Shown here in pieces: positions 34,809 through 44,715 of a stretch of DNA of 64,000 nucleotides. Source of the DNA: Alphaproteobacteria bacterium (GTDB taxonomy: Bacteria > Pseudomonadota > Alphaproteobacteria > DSM-16000 > Inquilinaceae). Positions within the stretch are counted from its first letter, which is position 1, and every line of letters begins with the position of its first letter. The position numbers were made by a program, and so were the translations under genes. The notes under the pieces were generated by a model. That model was not told where the DNA came from. It saw nothing but the letters and a program-made list of their open reading frames with translations, and searched no databases. Where the stretch lies: positions 1 to 64,000 of the forward strand of contig JANQKE010000087.1 of NCBI GenBank assembly GCA_028281265.1. Reading direction: 5' to 3'.

Positions 34809-35348
34809 CGAGTGCCTCCAGGTCTTTTTCGATACGGTGTCGGGCGATCGCGGCGGATCCGCACCGTCACGCCTTACCGGCGGGATCGGCCGCCGGTTGC
34901 GGGATCGGGGATCCGCCGGCACCGGCCGCACGCTTATAGCGCGGCGGGATGGTGGTTTGGAGACATTTGTCTTGCGGTTCGATGACAGGCACCCCGATTA
35001 CCGCCATGGCATTGGCTGGCCCCGATCCCGTCCGTCCGCCCATGACCGCACGCCCTTTCCACCACTCCGCCGTCCATGACCCGAGCCGACCGGTTGACAG
35101 ATCTCGGCAAGCGACCGCCAGCCCGCGTGATGCTCGGCCGTCGGTGGAGGACGACCTGGTCGCCGCCCTGGCCGTCATCGGTGGCAGGCGGTCGTGTTGA
35201 TGGTCGGTCTTAGCTGCATGGAGATATCACCTGTGATCCACGACCTTGCACAACGATCTTCTGGACTCGATATGAGGAAGCCGACATTGGCGACGATCTG
35301 CCTGCAACTCTGAATCGAGGATACGTTCTACATCCTTGCAATCTCTCC
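34809..35348. other. 540-bp intergenic region without a supported gene
   Basis: This space separates the nucleotidase and amidotransferase genes, which are divergent. ORFs in it (for example 34949-35200 on the plus strand and 34867-35178 on the minus strand) have low-complexity Arg/Pro-rich products and no recognisable motif. The last 150 bp before the amidotransferase gene are AT-rich (ATCACCTGTGAT at about 35227-35238 is a small inverted repeat) and probably carry its promoter. Confidence 0.5.
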
Positions 35349-36068
35349 ATGATCAAGCCGGTCCTTATCCTCGAGAACAGCACTCTCGCACCAGCAGGGC
35401 TGCTGGGCGACCGTCTCGATGCTAACGGGCTGGACTGCCGGCGGATCGTCGTGGCGGATCCCGGATCGGTCCCTTTGGATCCGGAGAGCTATGCGGCGAT
35501 CGTCATCCTCGGCGGTCCCCAATCGGCGTGGGAGGACGAGGCCTGTCCCGCCTTGCCCCGCGAGCGCGAACTCATCCGCCGGGTTGCCGAGACCGGCGTC
35601 CCGTTTCTCGGAATCTGCCTGGGAGCGCAGATCGCCGCGATGGCCTTAGGGGGGCGGGCATTCGTCCACGACGGCGGGGGGGAACACGGGTTCTATCCGG
35701 TGAACGTGACCGAGCCCGGCGATCCGTTGTTCGGGTCCCTGCCGCCGCCACCGCCCCTGATGCAGGCGCATTTCGACACATTCTCGCCCCCTGCGACGGC
35801 GACCCCGGTCGCCCGGAGCCCGGACGTCGACAGCCAGGCGTTTCGGTTCGGCCCCGCACAATACGCCATCCAGTTCCATTTCGAGGTCGATTTCGGGATC
35901 CTCGATGCATGGCGCCGCGCCTTCGCCCGGAGTTCGCACCCCGTTCTGGTCGAGCAGGCCCGGACGATGGCCGACGAGGCGGCGGAGCGTCTCCCGGCGG
36001 CCATGGCCTGGGGCCGGCATGTGGCCGACCGCTGGGCGGCGATGATCCGATCCGGAGGTGGGGGATGA
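35349..36068 (+). CDS. class I glutamine amidotransferase
   Basis: The 239-residue product is a stand-alone type 1 glutaminase domain: oxyanion loop VILGGPQSAWED (about 58-69), nucleophile cysteine in FLGICLGAQIAAMALGG (about 86), and the His-Glu pair in YAIQFHFEVDFG (about 176-178). It resembles GMP synthase-like amidotransferases that act on small substrates, such as the gamma-glutamyl-putrescine hydrolases and YfeJ-type proteins. The synthetase partner is unknown. Its stop codon overlaps the start of the next gene (ATGA). Confidence 0.9.
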   Translation: MIKPVLILENSTLAPAGLLGDRLDANGLDCRRIVVADPGSVPLDPESYAAIVILGGPQSAWEDEACPALPRERELIRRVAETGVPFLGICLGAQIAAMALGGRAFVHDGGGEHGFYPVNVTEPGDPLFGSLPPPPPLMQAHFDTFSPPATATPVARSPDVDSQAFRFGPAQYAIQFHFEVDFGILDAWRRAFARSSHPVLVEQARTMADEAAERLPAAMAWGRHVADRWAAMIRSGGGG

Positions 36069-36886
36069 AGCGGGTGCTGGAAATCGCCGCCCTTGTGATC
36101 GGCGGCTATGTGGTCCTGGTTGCCGGTCTGGCCGTGTTCCAGCGGGACCTGATCTACTTCCCGGACCGCGACCGTCCCGATCCGGCAGCCTATAACGCGG
36201 CCGATGCGCTTGTGGTGACGTATCCCACACCCGACGGCCAGACCCGCTCGGGCTGGTACTGGCCTTCCGCCCATGCCGACGGTCCGGTCATGGTGATGTT
36301 CCATGGCAATGCCCGACATCTCGGCATCCGGGCGGATAAGATGGCCCCTTACCGGGCCGCGGGCCTGGGGCTGCTGCTGGCCGGCTATCGCGGCTATGGT
36401 GGGGAGTCGGGGCGCCCGTCGGAGGCGGGGCTGCTGGACGATGCCCGTGGCGCCCTCGACTGGCTGGCCCGGCAAGGCGTGTCCGCGGATCGCACCGTGC
36501 TGTACGGGGAGAGCCTGGGCACCGGCGTCGCCGTCGCCATGGCGGCGGAGCGGGACGTGGCCGCCATCGTGCTCGAAGCGCCGTTCACCTCGATCCGGGC
36601 GGTGGCTGAGAGCCGCTTCCCCTTCGTCCCGGTCAGGGCCCTGTTGCAGGACAGCTTCGACAGCCTGTCCCGCATCGCCCGGGTGACCGAGCCAATCCTG
36701 GTCCTGCACGGCGGCCGGGACCGGGTGGTGCCGTTCCGCTTCGGAGAAGCGCTCTACGAGGCCGCCAACCCGCCCAAGAGCAGCTTCTTCGTCGAGGCGG
36801 CCGACCATTTCGACCTGGATGCGCGGGGTGGTATCGCAGCCGTCCTGCGCTTCCTGGGTGAGCACGGCCTGCACCCCGCCCCCTGA
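36065..36886 (+). CDS. alpha/beta hydrolase, BEM46/YfhR type, membrane-anchored
   Basis: The 273-residue product has an N-terminal membrane anchor (about 5-25, LEIAALVIGGYVVLVAGLAVF) followed by the family motif QRDLIYFPD. The alpha/beta hydrolase fold has an oxyanion MFHGNA, nucleophile serine in LYGESLGTG (about 157), aspartate in VLHGGRDRVVPF and histidine in AADHFDL. The substrate is unknown; members are serine hydrolases facing the periplasm. Translational overlap (ATGA) with the amidotransferase gene implies they are made together. It converges with trpE, with only 13 bp between stops. Confidence 0.92.
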   Translation: MKRVLEIAALVIGGYVVLVAGLAVFQRDLIYFPDRDRPDPAAYNAADALVVTYPTPDGQTRSGWYWPSAHADGPVMVMFHGNARHLGIRADKMAPYRAAGLGLLLAGYRGYGGESGRPSEAGLLDDARGALDWLARQGVSADRTVLYGESLGTGVAVAMAAERDVAAIVLEAPFTSIRAVAESRFPFVPVRALLQDSFDSLSRIARVTEPILVLHGGRDRVVPFRFGEALYEAANPPKSSFFVEAADHFDLDARGGIAAVLRFLGEHGLHPAP

Positions 36887-36899
36887 GCCGGCCTCGACG

Positions 36900-38426
36900 T
36901 CAGTCGTTGGTGCCGAAGCCCGGGCGGTTGGCGAAGCGCACGGCCTCCTCGGCCGCACGGAGGATCGCCCGGGCCTTGTGGCGACACTCCTGGTGCTCGG
37001 CTTCGGGGTCGGAGTCGGCGACGATGCCGGCGCCGGCCTGGATGTGGATGTGCCCGTCGGCGACCACCGCGGTGCGCAGGGCGATGCAGGTATCCATCGA
37101 GCCGCCGGCCCCGAAATAGCCGACGCCGCCGGCATAGACACCGCGTTTGTCGGTCTCGAGCGCGTCGATGATCTCCATCGCCCGGACCTTGGGGGCACCG
37201 CTGACCGTCCCGGCCGGGAACCCGGCGGCCAGCGCATCGATCGCCGTCAGCCCGGGCTTGAGCTGCCCGACCACGTTGGAGACGATGTGCATCACGTGGG
37301 AGTAGCGCTCGACCGTGAACTGGTCGGTCACCTGGACCGTGCCGATCCGGGCGACGCGGCCGACATCGTTGCGGCCGAGATCGAGCAGCATGAGATGCTC
37401 GGCCCGTTCCTTGGGATCGGCGAGCAGATCGTCGGCCAGGGCGGCGTCCGTCTCCGGGGTCGACCCGCGCGGCCGGGTGCCGGCGATCGGGCGGATCGTC
37501 ACTTCGTTGTCGCGCAGCCGCACCAGGATCTCCGGGCTGGCGGCGACGATCTGAAAGCCACCCAGATCGACAAACACCATGAACGGGGAGGGGTTCAGCC
37601 GCCGCAGCGCCCGGTACAGGCTGAATGCCGGCAGGTCGAAGGGGATCGTGAAGCGCTGCGACAGGACCACCTGGAAGATATCGCCCGCCGCGATCAACGC
37701 CTGGGCTTCGCTGACCATGGCACGGAAGCGGTCCGGAGACGTGTTCGAGACCGCATCGGGGAGTGCCGCCACGACCTCCCGGCGCTGCCGCGACTGGGCC
37801 AGGCTGCGCTCGAAATCGGCGACGACATCGGACAGCCGTTCACCGGCCAGCGCATAGGCCGCATCCGCGCTGACCCCCGGGCGCGGTCGGACCGGGGTGA
37901 CCAGCGTCACCATGTCCTCGATCGTGTCGAACACCGCGACGATGGTCGGACGCATCAGGACCGCATCGGGCAAGCCGAGCGGATCTGGACGGGTCGACGG
38001 CACCTTGGGTTCGAAATGCCGCACCATGTCGTAGCCGACATAGCCGAACAGTCCGGCGGCGATCGGCGGAAAGCCCGGGGGCAGGTCGATGGCGCTTTCG
38101 ATCAGCAGATCGTTGAGGGATTCGAGCGGTGCGGCCGGTACCGGCTCGAACCGGTGCAGGTTCCGGCGCGCGTGCCGGTTGATGCGGACGGTGTCGCCGC
38201 GCGCTTCCCAGATCAGGTCCGGCTTGAACCCGATCGCCGAATAGCGGCCGCGGACCGCCCCACCTTCGACCGACTCCAGCAGCACCGTGTGGGATCGGCC
38301 ATCGGCCAGCTTGAGGAACGCCGAAACCGGGGTCTCGAGATCGGCGACCAGGCGCGTCCAGACGATCTGGGCCCTGCCGGCCTCATACGCATCGCGAAAC
38401 GCGGTGAAACCAGGCTCCATCGCCAT
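36900..38426 (-). CDS. trpE: anthranilate synthase component I
   Basis: TrpE makes anthranilate from chorismate with ammonia delivered by TrpG. The 508-residue product has an N-terminal domain with the tryptophan-feedback region LLESVEGGAVRGRYSAIG (LLES motif, about 50), and the chorismate-binding domain with IAGTRPRGSTPETDA, LLDLGRNDVGRVA, FPAGTVSGAPKVRAMEIID and YAGGVGYFG. It lies 57 bp downstream of ppiD. No trpG, trpD or trpC follows, although this is their usual place; the next gene is on the other strand. Those genes must lie elsewhere for tryptophan synthesis. Confidence 0.98.
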   Translation of the reverse strand: MAMEPGFTAFRDAYEAGRAQIVWTRLVADLETPVSAFLKLADGRSHTVLLESVEGGAVRGRYSAIGFKPDLIWEARGDTVRINRHARRNLHRFEPVPAAPLESLNDLLIESAIDLPPGFPPIAAGLFGYVGYDMVRHFEPKVPSTRPDPLGLPDAVLMRPTIVAVFDTIEDMVTLVTPVRPRPGVSADAAYALAGERLSDVVADFERSLAQSRQRREVVAALPDAVSNTSPDRFRAMVSEAQALIAAGDIFQVVLSQRFTIPFDLPAFSLYRALRRLNPSPFMVFVDLGGFQIVAASPEILVRLRDNEVTIRPIAGTRPRGSTPETDAALADDLLADPKERAEHLMLLDLGRNDVGRVARIGTVQVTDQFTVERYSHVMHIVSNVVGQLKPGLTAIDALAAGFPAGTVSGAPKVRAMEIIDALETDKRGVYAGGVGYFGAGGSMDTCIALRTAVVADGHIHIQAGAGIVADSDPEAEHQECRHKARAILRAAEEAVRFANRPGFGTND

Positions 38427-38483
38427 CCGGATGCCCCTTGCAAGCGGGTTTGCACGGACCGGCGCCCACCGTGGCGCGGCCGA

Positions 38484-40367
38484 TCAGACCGGGTTGTAGA
38501 AATTCTCGATCGCTTCGCGGTTCACGTCGACCGGATAGCGCTGGCGCAGGGCCGCGAGCAGCTGATCGATCAGATCCTGTCGCAGGCCGGCCTGCAATTG
38601 ATCCCGGACGGACGACAGGATCTCCGGAGACTGGGCGGGATCGGCCCGATGCACCCGGTCGATCCGGAGAACGACCGCCCCGCCGCTCGTCTGACCGGTC
38701 AGGATGTCGCCCTGGACACCCGCAAAGACCCGGTCGATCAGCGACATCGGCACCTGCTCGGCATTGGCACCGGACCGCACGATCCCCTGTTCGGCGAACG
38801 TCGTCGCACCCTGGCCCAGGGCGGCATCCGTGAGCGGCTGGCCGGCCCGCATCTGCTCGGCGATCGTGTCGGCCCGGGCAAGGGCGGCCTCTTGGCGTCG
38901 GCCGGCCTCCCACAGGGTGCGGACGCGGTCCCGGACCTGGTCGAACGGTTCGACCGCCGGCGGCTCGACGCCGTCGACGCGGACCATGAACAGATTGCCG
39001 CCCCGGGTTTCGACCAGCAGGCTGTCCTCGCCGGGCTCCAGGGCGAACGCGGTTTCCAGTATCTCGGCCTGGTCCGGCAGGCGCGGCGCCGCGGCACCCG
39101 GCGCCACCGACCCGTTGCGGGCGATCGGCGGGGTCCGGATCACGGACAGGCCGGCCGCCGCGGCGGCTTCCTCGATCGCGGCGCCGCCGGCCATCTCGTC
39201 TTCGAACAGGTTGGCGATCTCGAAGATGACGTCGAAGGCGAGGTCCCGGGCGTAGGCCCGGCGAAGCTCGTCCCGCACCTCCTCGAACGGCCGGGTGGCA
39301 CCGGGGACGATCTCGGTGGGCCGGAGGACATGCCAGCCGAAACTCGTCTCCACCGGGTCGCTGATCGCCCCCGCATCCAGGGCGAAGCCGGCAGTGCCGA
39401 GATCCCCGAACATGCCGGCCTGGGTCGTCCTGTCGAGCCGGATGATCGACACCCCCTCGGACCGGGCGGCCGCGGCAAGGTCGCCGCCGTCGGCCCGTGC
39501 GGCGTCCGCCAATGCCTGGGCCCGGTCTTCGCTCTGGAGGATGACCTGGTCGAAGGCCCGCTGTTCCAGGGTCTCGAAGCTGGCCCGCCGGCGCTCGTAT
39601 TCGTCGCGCAGGATGTCCTCGGACACCGGGACCTCCTCGGCGGCCTGGTCCAGGGTCAGGGAGGCGACGGTCAAGCTGCGCCGTTCCGGGGCGGTAAAGC
39701 GGTCGGGGTTGGTCTGGTGGAACGCCCTGAGTTCGCTGTCGGTGGGCGCGTCCACCGTCACGAACAGGGAATCGACGGATGCGCCCTCGACATCCCGCCG
39801 TTCGGCGTGATGGGCGAACAGCGCGTCGACGGCCGGTTCCGGCGGCACGACGGCGGCACCGATCGCTTCGACCAGTTGACCCCGGGCGATGTCCCGGCGG
39901 AGCAGTTCGACATAGCCGACTTCCGTCAGCCCGTTTGCAGCCAGCACCTGCAGGAACCGGTTGCGGTCGAACCGGCCGGTGACCGGATCGATGAAGATCG
40001 GCTGCCGCACGACCTCGGCACTGATCAACGCGTCCGAAGGGCTCAGCCCCGTCTCCCGGGCGAAGCTGAGCAGCAGCCCCTCGGTGACGATCTGGTCGAT
40101 GACCCCATCGAGCAGACCGAACTGGATCGCCTGACCGGTGTCGAGCGCCTCGCCGATCATCTGACGCAAGCTCTCGATCTCGGACCGGAAACGCCGGTCC
40201 ACATCGCGCAGGGTGACTTCGGTGTCGCCGGCGGTGATGACCGTGCTGTCCGGACCGGGCGGGCTGAAGACGTCGTTGATGCCCCAGACCGCGAAGCTGA
40301 GGATCAGGAAGGCGAACAGGATCTTGACGAACCAGGAGCCGACCTTGCTGCGGATGGCTTGAAGCAT
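38484..40367 (-). CDS. ppiD: peptidylprolyl isomerase with SurA N-terminal domain (PpiD type)
   Basis: The product of 627 residues has one N-terminal membrane helix (about 13-33, VKILFAFLILSFAVWGINDVF), a SurA-N/PpiD chaperone region (about 35-240) and a PpiC rotamase domain (about 250-370, with VETSFGWHVLRPTEIV and PFEEVRDELRRAYARD). A long C-terminal chaperone region follows. It is a periplasmic, inner-membrane-anchored folding factor that assists newly exported proteins leaving the Sec translocon. ppiD followed by trpE is a common alphaproteobacterial order. The start MLQAIRSK gives a normal length. Confidence 0.93.
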   Translation of the reverse strand: MLQAIRSKVGSWFVKILFAFLILSFAVWGINDVFSPPGPDSTVITAGDTEVTLRDVDRRFRSEIESLRQMIGEALDTGQAIQFGLLDGVIDQIVTEGLLLSFARETGLSPSDALISAEVVRQPIFIDPVTGRFDRNRFLQVLAANGLTEVGYVELLRRDIARGQLVEAIGAAVVPPEPAVDALFAHHAERRDVEGASVDSLFVTVDAPTDSELRAFHQTNPDRFTAPERRSLTVASLTLDQAAEEVPVSEDILRDEYERRRASFETLEQRAFDQVILQSEDRAQALADAARADGGDLAAAARSEGVSIIRLDRTTQAGMFGDLGTAGFALDAGAISDPVETSFGWHVLRPTEIVPGATRPFEEVRDELRRAYARDLAFDVIFEIANLFEDEMAGGAAIEEAAAAAGLSVIRTPPIARNGSVAPGAAAPRLPDQAEILETAFALEPGEDSLLVETRGGNLFMVRVDGVEPPAVEPFDQVRDRVRTLWEAGRRQEAALARADTIAEQMRAGQPLTDAALGQGATTFAEQGIVRSGANAEQVPMSLIDRVFAGVQGDILTGQTSGGAVVLRIDRVHRADPAQSPEILSSVRDQLQAGLRQDLIDQLLAALRQRYPVDVNREAIENFYNPV

Positions 40368-40656
40368 GACGACGGTGATCTTCGAGGTGGGGAGGGGGAC
40401 GGCACACGCCGTCAAGGCGCGGCAACGACCAGGATCGGCGTAGCAAAGCTGCCGGGATTTAGGAACCGCCCCCGGCCGCCACAACTGAAGCGGTGCCGGC
40501 TCACCGGCACCGGCCGCATATCTGGGCGCCGTGCCGCGCGGCATGCCCCGAGGGTGACAGGTCGGGGCCGGCCGCCGTACACCGGGCCGGCCGTCGGGGC
40601 CGTGTCGGGAACCGGTACCCGTATGGCGCGCCGGGGTTAAGGGAGGATACGGGGCG

Positions 40657-41409
40657 ATGACGCGACCGCTGATCGTCGGCAATTGGAAGATGAACACGCT
40701 GCGCCATACGGCGATGGCCTTGGCGCAGGACATCGGGTCCCGCTATGCGGACACCTCCGCCGACGAAAGGGGCTTCGATCTGATGGTCTGCCCGCCCTTT
40801 CCCTATCTGCCGACCGTGGGGGAAGCGATCGCGGGCAGCGGCGTCGCGCTGGGAGCGCAGGACTGTCACGCCGCAGGCGGGGGCGCGCATACCGGCGACG
40901 TCGCGGCCGAGATGCTGGCCGATATCGGCTGCACGGCGGTGATCCTGGGCCATTCGGAACGGCGCACCGACCATGGGGAAATCGATCTCGCCGTATCGGA
41001 GAAGGCGCGGGCCGCTCACCGGGCGGGCCTGATCGCGATCATCTGTATCGGCGAGACGGAAGCCGAGCGGGATGCCGGCCAGGCGGCGGACATCTGCGCC
41101 CGCCAGATCGCCGGTTCGGTGCCCAAGGGTGCGGTGGCGGAGGACACGGTGATCGCGTACGAGCCGGTCTGGGCCATCGGTACCGGCCGGACGCCGACGG
41201 CGGCCGACGTCGCCGACATGCACGGTCATATCCGCGGTGAGCTGTCGCGGTTCCTGGACGATGCCGATCGGGTGCGGCTGCTCTATGGCGGGTCGGTCAA
41301 GCCCGGCAATGCGATCCAACTTCTCAGTGTCCCGAACGTGGATGGCGCGCTGGTCGGCGGTGCCAGCCTGTCAGCCGAGGATTTCTGGGCGATTGCGCAA
41401 AGCAGCTAG
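40657..41409 (+). CDS. tpiA: triose-phosphate isomerase
   Basis: TpiA interconverts dihydroxyacetone phosphate and glyceraldehyde-3-phosphate in glycolysis and gluconeogenesis. The 250-residue product has the TIM-barrel active-site residues: Asn-Lys in VGNWKMN, histidine in LGHSERR and glutamate in AYEPVWAIGTG, and the phosphate loop LYGGSVKP. All blocks are normal. It is divergent from ppiD, with 289 bp between them, and secG follows on the same strand. Confidence 0.98.
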   Translation: MTRPLIVGNWKMNTLRHTAMALAQDIGSRYADTSADERGFDLMVCPPFPYLPTVGEAIAGSGVALGAQDCHAAGGGAHTGDVAAEMLADIGCTAVILGHSERRTDHGEIDLAVSEKARAAHRAGLIAIICIGETEAERDAGQAADICARQIAGSVPKGAVAEDTVIAYEPVWAIGTGRTPTAADVADMHGHIRGELSRFLDDADRVRLLYGGSVKPGNAIQLLSVPNVDGALVGGASLSAEDFWAIAQSS

Positions 41410-41559
41410 ACGGCGAGGATAACGGCGGTGGCCGACGCCGCTCTTGGCGGACCGGCATGGCTTGGCTATCTAGAAGCCGATGGACGAACCGCCGCCGCGC
41501 CGCCCGGGATGCGGCCGGCACGGTTCGTTGTTTTGTTTTCCAGCCTCGGTAAGGTCCCC

Positions 41560-41862
41560 GTGCAGCAGATCCTGCTCGTCATCCATGTGATCATCGCACT
41601 GGCGCTGGTTGCCGTGATCCTGATGCAGCGCAGCGAAGGCGGTGGCCTGGGGATCGGCGGCGGGGGCGGGGGCGGCGTCGTCAGCCCGCGGGGCAGTGCC
41701 AACTTCCTGACCCGGGCGACGGCGGTCCTGGCGGCCCTGTTCATGGGTATGAGCCTGCTGCAGGCCACCATCGCCGCCCGTGGCAGCGAACCCCAAGCCA
41801 TCATCCAGGAGCAGCCCGTGGCCCCGGCCGAACCGGCCGCGCCCCAGGTCCCCCTCAACTAG
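41560..41862 (+). CDS. secG: preprotein translocase subunit SecG
   Basis: SecG is the small accessory subunit of the SecYEG export channel. The 100-residue product has two membrane helices (about 3-22, and 50-70, ATAVLAALFMGMSLLQATIA) joined by the Gly-rich loop QRSEGGGLGIGG, and a Pro/Ala-rich C-terminal tail. A GTG start at 41560 with AAGG upstream is preferred over the ATG 44 codons earlier because the first helix then begins at the N terminus. The TAG stop is within the CTAG that begins the adjacent double-hairpin element; the tail length looks normal. Confidence 0.93.
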   Translation: MQQILLVIHVIIALALVAVILMQRSEGGGLGIGGGGGGGVVSPRGSANFLTRATAVLAALFMGMSLLQATIAARGSEPQAIIQEQPVAPAEPAAPQVPLN

Positions 41863-41962
41863 ATCAGCCTGCATTCAGATGGACTCATCTGAATGCAGGT
41901 AAGGTGATCGACTTCGAAGAGTGAGAGCATCCCTGCGTCCGTTCGGACGCAGGATGCTCCAG
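41859..41962 (-). repeat. double-hairpin dispersed element, copy G (inverted)
   Basis: This copy is reversed: hairpin 2 comes first (CTAGATCAGC, CTGCATTCAGATG / CATCTGAATGCAG around GACT, TAAG and GTGATC), then the linker GACTTCGAAGAGTG, then hairpin 1 (AGAGCATC, core CTGCGTCCGTTCGGACGCAG, GATGCTC). Relative to other copies the stem has G-C changed to A-T in both arms. The left CTAG holds the secG stop codon. The rest of the 333 bp before pyrG (41963-42195) shows no gene and should contain the pyrG promoter. Confidence 0.93.
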
Positions 41963-42195
41963 ATCAAGTCCCGGGCGATCCGGCCAGGATCGCGACGACG
42001 TGTTTGCTGAAGATCAAGACGTTGGGGCGGTTGGATCGGTGCAACGGTCGGGCACGCCGCCCCGGCGAGGTCGGTGCGGCCGCCCGCGCGAGGTGCGGCA
42101 CGGTGCGGCACCGTGTTCCTTCGGGTCGGGATGGGCGATGCTTGCCGCCCGGTGTTGGTCGCGGCGTACCAAGCCGCTCGAGCGATAGGGCTCCG

Positions 42196-43830
42196 ATGAT
42201 GACTCGGTTCGTTTTCGTCACCGGCGGCGTGGTCTCGTCCTTGGGCAAGGGACTGGCGGCCGCGGCCCTGGCGGCGCTGTTGCAGGCGCGGGGCTACACT
42301 GTCCGGCTGCGCAAGCTCGATCCCTATCTGAACGTCGATCCCGGCACGATGAGCCCGACTCAGCACGGCGAAGTGTTCGTCACCGACGATGGGGCGGAGA
42401 CCGACCTCGATCTCGGCCATTACGAGCGTTTTACCGGCGTGCCGGCCCGGCAGTCCGACAACGTGACCACGGGCCGGATCTACTCCGACGTCATCGCCAA
42501 GGAGCGGCGGGGCGACTATCTGGGTGGCACGGTCCAGGTGATCCCGCACGTCACCGACGAGATCAAGCAGTTCATCCGGTCGGACCTGACGGACGAGGAT
42601 TTCGTGATCTGCGAGATCGGCGGCACCGTCGGCGACATCGAAGGCCTGCCGTTTCTGGAGGCGATCCGCCAGTTCGGCAACGAGGTCGGACTCAAGCAGG
42701 CGCTGTTCCTGCACGTCACGCTGCTGCCGTTCGTTTCGGCCGCTGGGGAGCTGAAGACCAAGCCGACCCAGCATTCGGTCAAGGAACTCCTGTCGGTCGG
42801 GATCCAGCCGGCGATCCTGCTGTGCCGGTCGGAGCGGCCGATCGAGCCGGGTGATCGGCGCAAGATCGCGCAGTTCTGCAATGTCCGGCCGGAGCGGGTG
42901 ATCGCCGCCCTCGACCTCGCCAACATCTATGCAGTCCCCATTGCCTATCACCACGAAGGGCTGGACACCGAGGTCCTGCACTACTTCGACCTGCCGGTCG
43001 ATCGGGAGCCCGACCTGAACCGCTGGCACCAGATCGTCGACGGGATGGCCGCCCCGGAAGGCGAGGTCACGATCGGCATCGTCGGCAAGTACACCAGCCT
43101 GCTCGACAGCTACAAATCGCTGGACGAGGCCTTGCGCCATGGCGGCATCGCCAATCGGGTGAAGGTCGAAACCCGCTGGCTGCCGGCCGAGACGTTCGAA
43201 GCCGAAGACCCGACCCCGCATCTCGACGACGTGCACGGCATCCTGGTGCCCGGCGGCTTTGGTGAACGCGGCAGCGAAGGCAAGATCCGGGCCGTGCAGT
43301 TCGCACGGGAACGCAAGATCCCCTATCTGGGCATCTGCTTCGGGATGCAGATGGCCGTGATCGAGGCGGCACGGAATCTCGCCGGCATCGATGGCGCCGG
43401 GTCGACCGAGTTCGGGCCGGTCGACGATCCCGTTGTCGGCCTGATGACCGAATGGACCAAGGACAACCAGCTTGAAACCCGCCGGGCCGATGGCGAACTC
43501 GGCGGGACGATGCGCCTGGGCGCATATCCCGCCCAATTGGCGCCGGGCAGCAAGGTCAGCGCCGCGTATGACGGAATGCAACTGATCTCCGAGCGGCATC
43601 GGCACCGTTATGAGGTCAACATCAACTTCCGGGAGCGGCTGGAGGCGGCGGGTCTGCGGTTTTCCGGCCTGTCACCCGACGGGCAACTGCCGGAAATCGT
43701 CGAACGGGACGATCATCCGTGGTTCATCGGCGTCCAGTTCCATCCCGAGCTGAAGTCGAAACCGTTCGAGCCGCACCCGCTGTTCCGCAGCTTCATCGAG
43801 GCGGCGGTCAAGCAGAGCCGGCTCTTCTGA
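42196..43830 (+). CDS. pyrG: CTP synthase
   Basis: PyrG aminates UTP to CTP with ATP and glutamine. The 544-residue product has the N-terminal synthetase domain ([39 protein letters not shown]) and a C-terminal class I glutaminase domain with [12 protein letters not shown], nucleophile cysteine in [12 protein letters not shown] (about 384) and His-Glu in [17 protein letters not shown]. Two ATG codons are adjacent at the start. kdsA follows 30 bp downstream, so the two are probably cotranscribed. Confidence 0.98.
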   Translation: MMTRFVFVTGGVVSSLGKGLAAAALAALLQARGYTVRLRKLDPYLNVDPGTMSPTQHGEVFVTDDGAETDLDLGHYERFTGVPARQSDNVTTGRIYSDVIAKERRGDYLGGTVQVIPHVTDEIKQFIRSDLTDEDFVICEIGGTVGDIEGLPFLEAIRQFGNEVGLKQALFLHVTLLPFVSAAGELKTKPTQHSVKELLSVGIQPAILLCRSERPIEPGDRRKIAQFCNVRPERVIAALDLANIYAVPIAYHHEGLDTEVLHYFDLPVDREPDLNRWHQIVDGMAAPEGEVTIGIVGKYTSLLDSYKSLDEALRHGGIANRVKVETRWLPAETFEAEDPTPHLDDVHGILVPGGFGERGSEGKIRAVQFARERKIPYLGICFGMQMAVIEAARNLAGIDGAGSTEFGPVDDPVVGLMTEWTKDNQLETRRADGELGGTMRLGAYPAQLAPGSKVSAAYDGMQLISERHRHRYEVNINFRERLEAAGLRFSGLSPDGQLPEIVERDDHPWFIGVQFHPELKSKPFEPHPLFRSFIEAAVKQSRLF

Positions 43831-43860
43831 GCCACCCCGATCCCCGGCGAGCCTGGTCCC

Positions 43861-44715
43861 ATGTCCGCTACCGCATCCGTCCCCCGCCCGGTCGCCATCG
43901 GCGATATCGCCGTGGCGAACGATCGGCCCTTCGCCCTGATCGCCGGACCCTGCCAGATGGAAAGCCGGGATCACGCGCTGACGCTGGCCGAGGCCATCAA
44001 GCGGGTCACCGATCGGCTGGGGGTACCGCTGATCTACAAGACCTCCTTCGACAAAGCCAATCGCACGGCGGCGGGCGCCCTCCGCGGCCTGGGGCTCGAC
44101 GCCGCCTTGCCGGTGTTCGAGGAAATCCGCACGACCGTCGGTGTGCCGGTGATCACCGACATCCATGAGCGGGAGCAATGCGCTCCGGTGGCGGAGGTGG
44201 TCGATATCCTGCAGATCCCGGCGTTCCTGTGCCGGCAGACCGACCTGCTGCTGGCGGCGGCGGCGACCGGCCGGGCGGTCAACGTCAAGAAAGGCCAGTT
44301 CCTGGCCCCATGGGACATGCGCAACGTGGCCGCCAAGATCAGCGGGGCGGGCAACGATGCGATCCTGCTGACCGAGCGGGGGGCGAGCTTCGGCTACAAC
44401 ACCCTGGTCAGCGACATGCGGTCGCTGCCGATCATGGCACGGACCGGCTATCCGGTGGTGTTCGACGCCACCCATTCGGTGCAGCAGCCGGGTGGGCAGG
44501 GGACGGCGAGCGGCGGACAGCGGGAGTTCGTGCCGGTACTGGCGCGGGCCGCGGTCGCCGTTGGCGTGGCCGCGTTGTTCATGGAAGTCCACGACGACCC
44601 GGATCGGGCGCCCAGCGACGGCCCGAACATGGTGCCGCTCGATCATCTGGACTCCGTGCTCGCACCTTTGGTGGCGTTGGATCGGATCGCCAAGACGCAT
44701 CCGATCACGCTGTGA
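43861..44715 (+). CDS. kdsA: 3-deoxy-8-phosphooctulonate synthase
   Basis: KdsA condenses arabinose-5-phosphate and phosphoenolpyruvate to Kdo-8-phosphate, the precursor of the Kdo sugars that cap lipid A. The 284-residue product has the family blocks [69 protein letters not shown] and [13 protein letters not shown]. Together with the lpx operon in this window it shows a Kdo-lipid A outer membrane. It follows pyrG by 30 bp. Confidence 0.98.
   Translation: MSATASVPRPVAIGDIAVANDRPFALIAGPCQMESRDHALTLAEAIKRVTDRLGVPLIYKTSFDKANRTAAGALRGLGLDAALPVFEEIRTTVGVPVITDIHEREQCAPVAEVVDILQIPAFLCRQTDLLLAAAATGRAVNVKKGQFLAPWDMRNVAAKISGAGNDAILLTERGASFGYNTLVSDMRSLPIMARTGYPVVFDATHSVQQPGGQGTASGGQREFVPVLARAAVAVGVAALFMEVHDDPDRAPSDGPNMVPLDHLDSVLAPLVALDRIAKTHPITL

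Noticed and set aside
34949-35200. Plus-strand ORF of 83 codons between the nucleotidase and amidotransferase genes
   Set aside because: Low-complexity composition, no ribosome-binding site and no recognisable motif; minus-strand ORF 34867-35178 is no better.
36819-40640. Open frame of 1273 codons on the plus strand, antisense to trpE and ppiD
   Set aside because: It is a shadow frame caused by high GC at third codon positions; both genes beneath it have full sets of family motifs on the minus strand.
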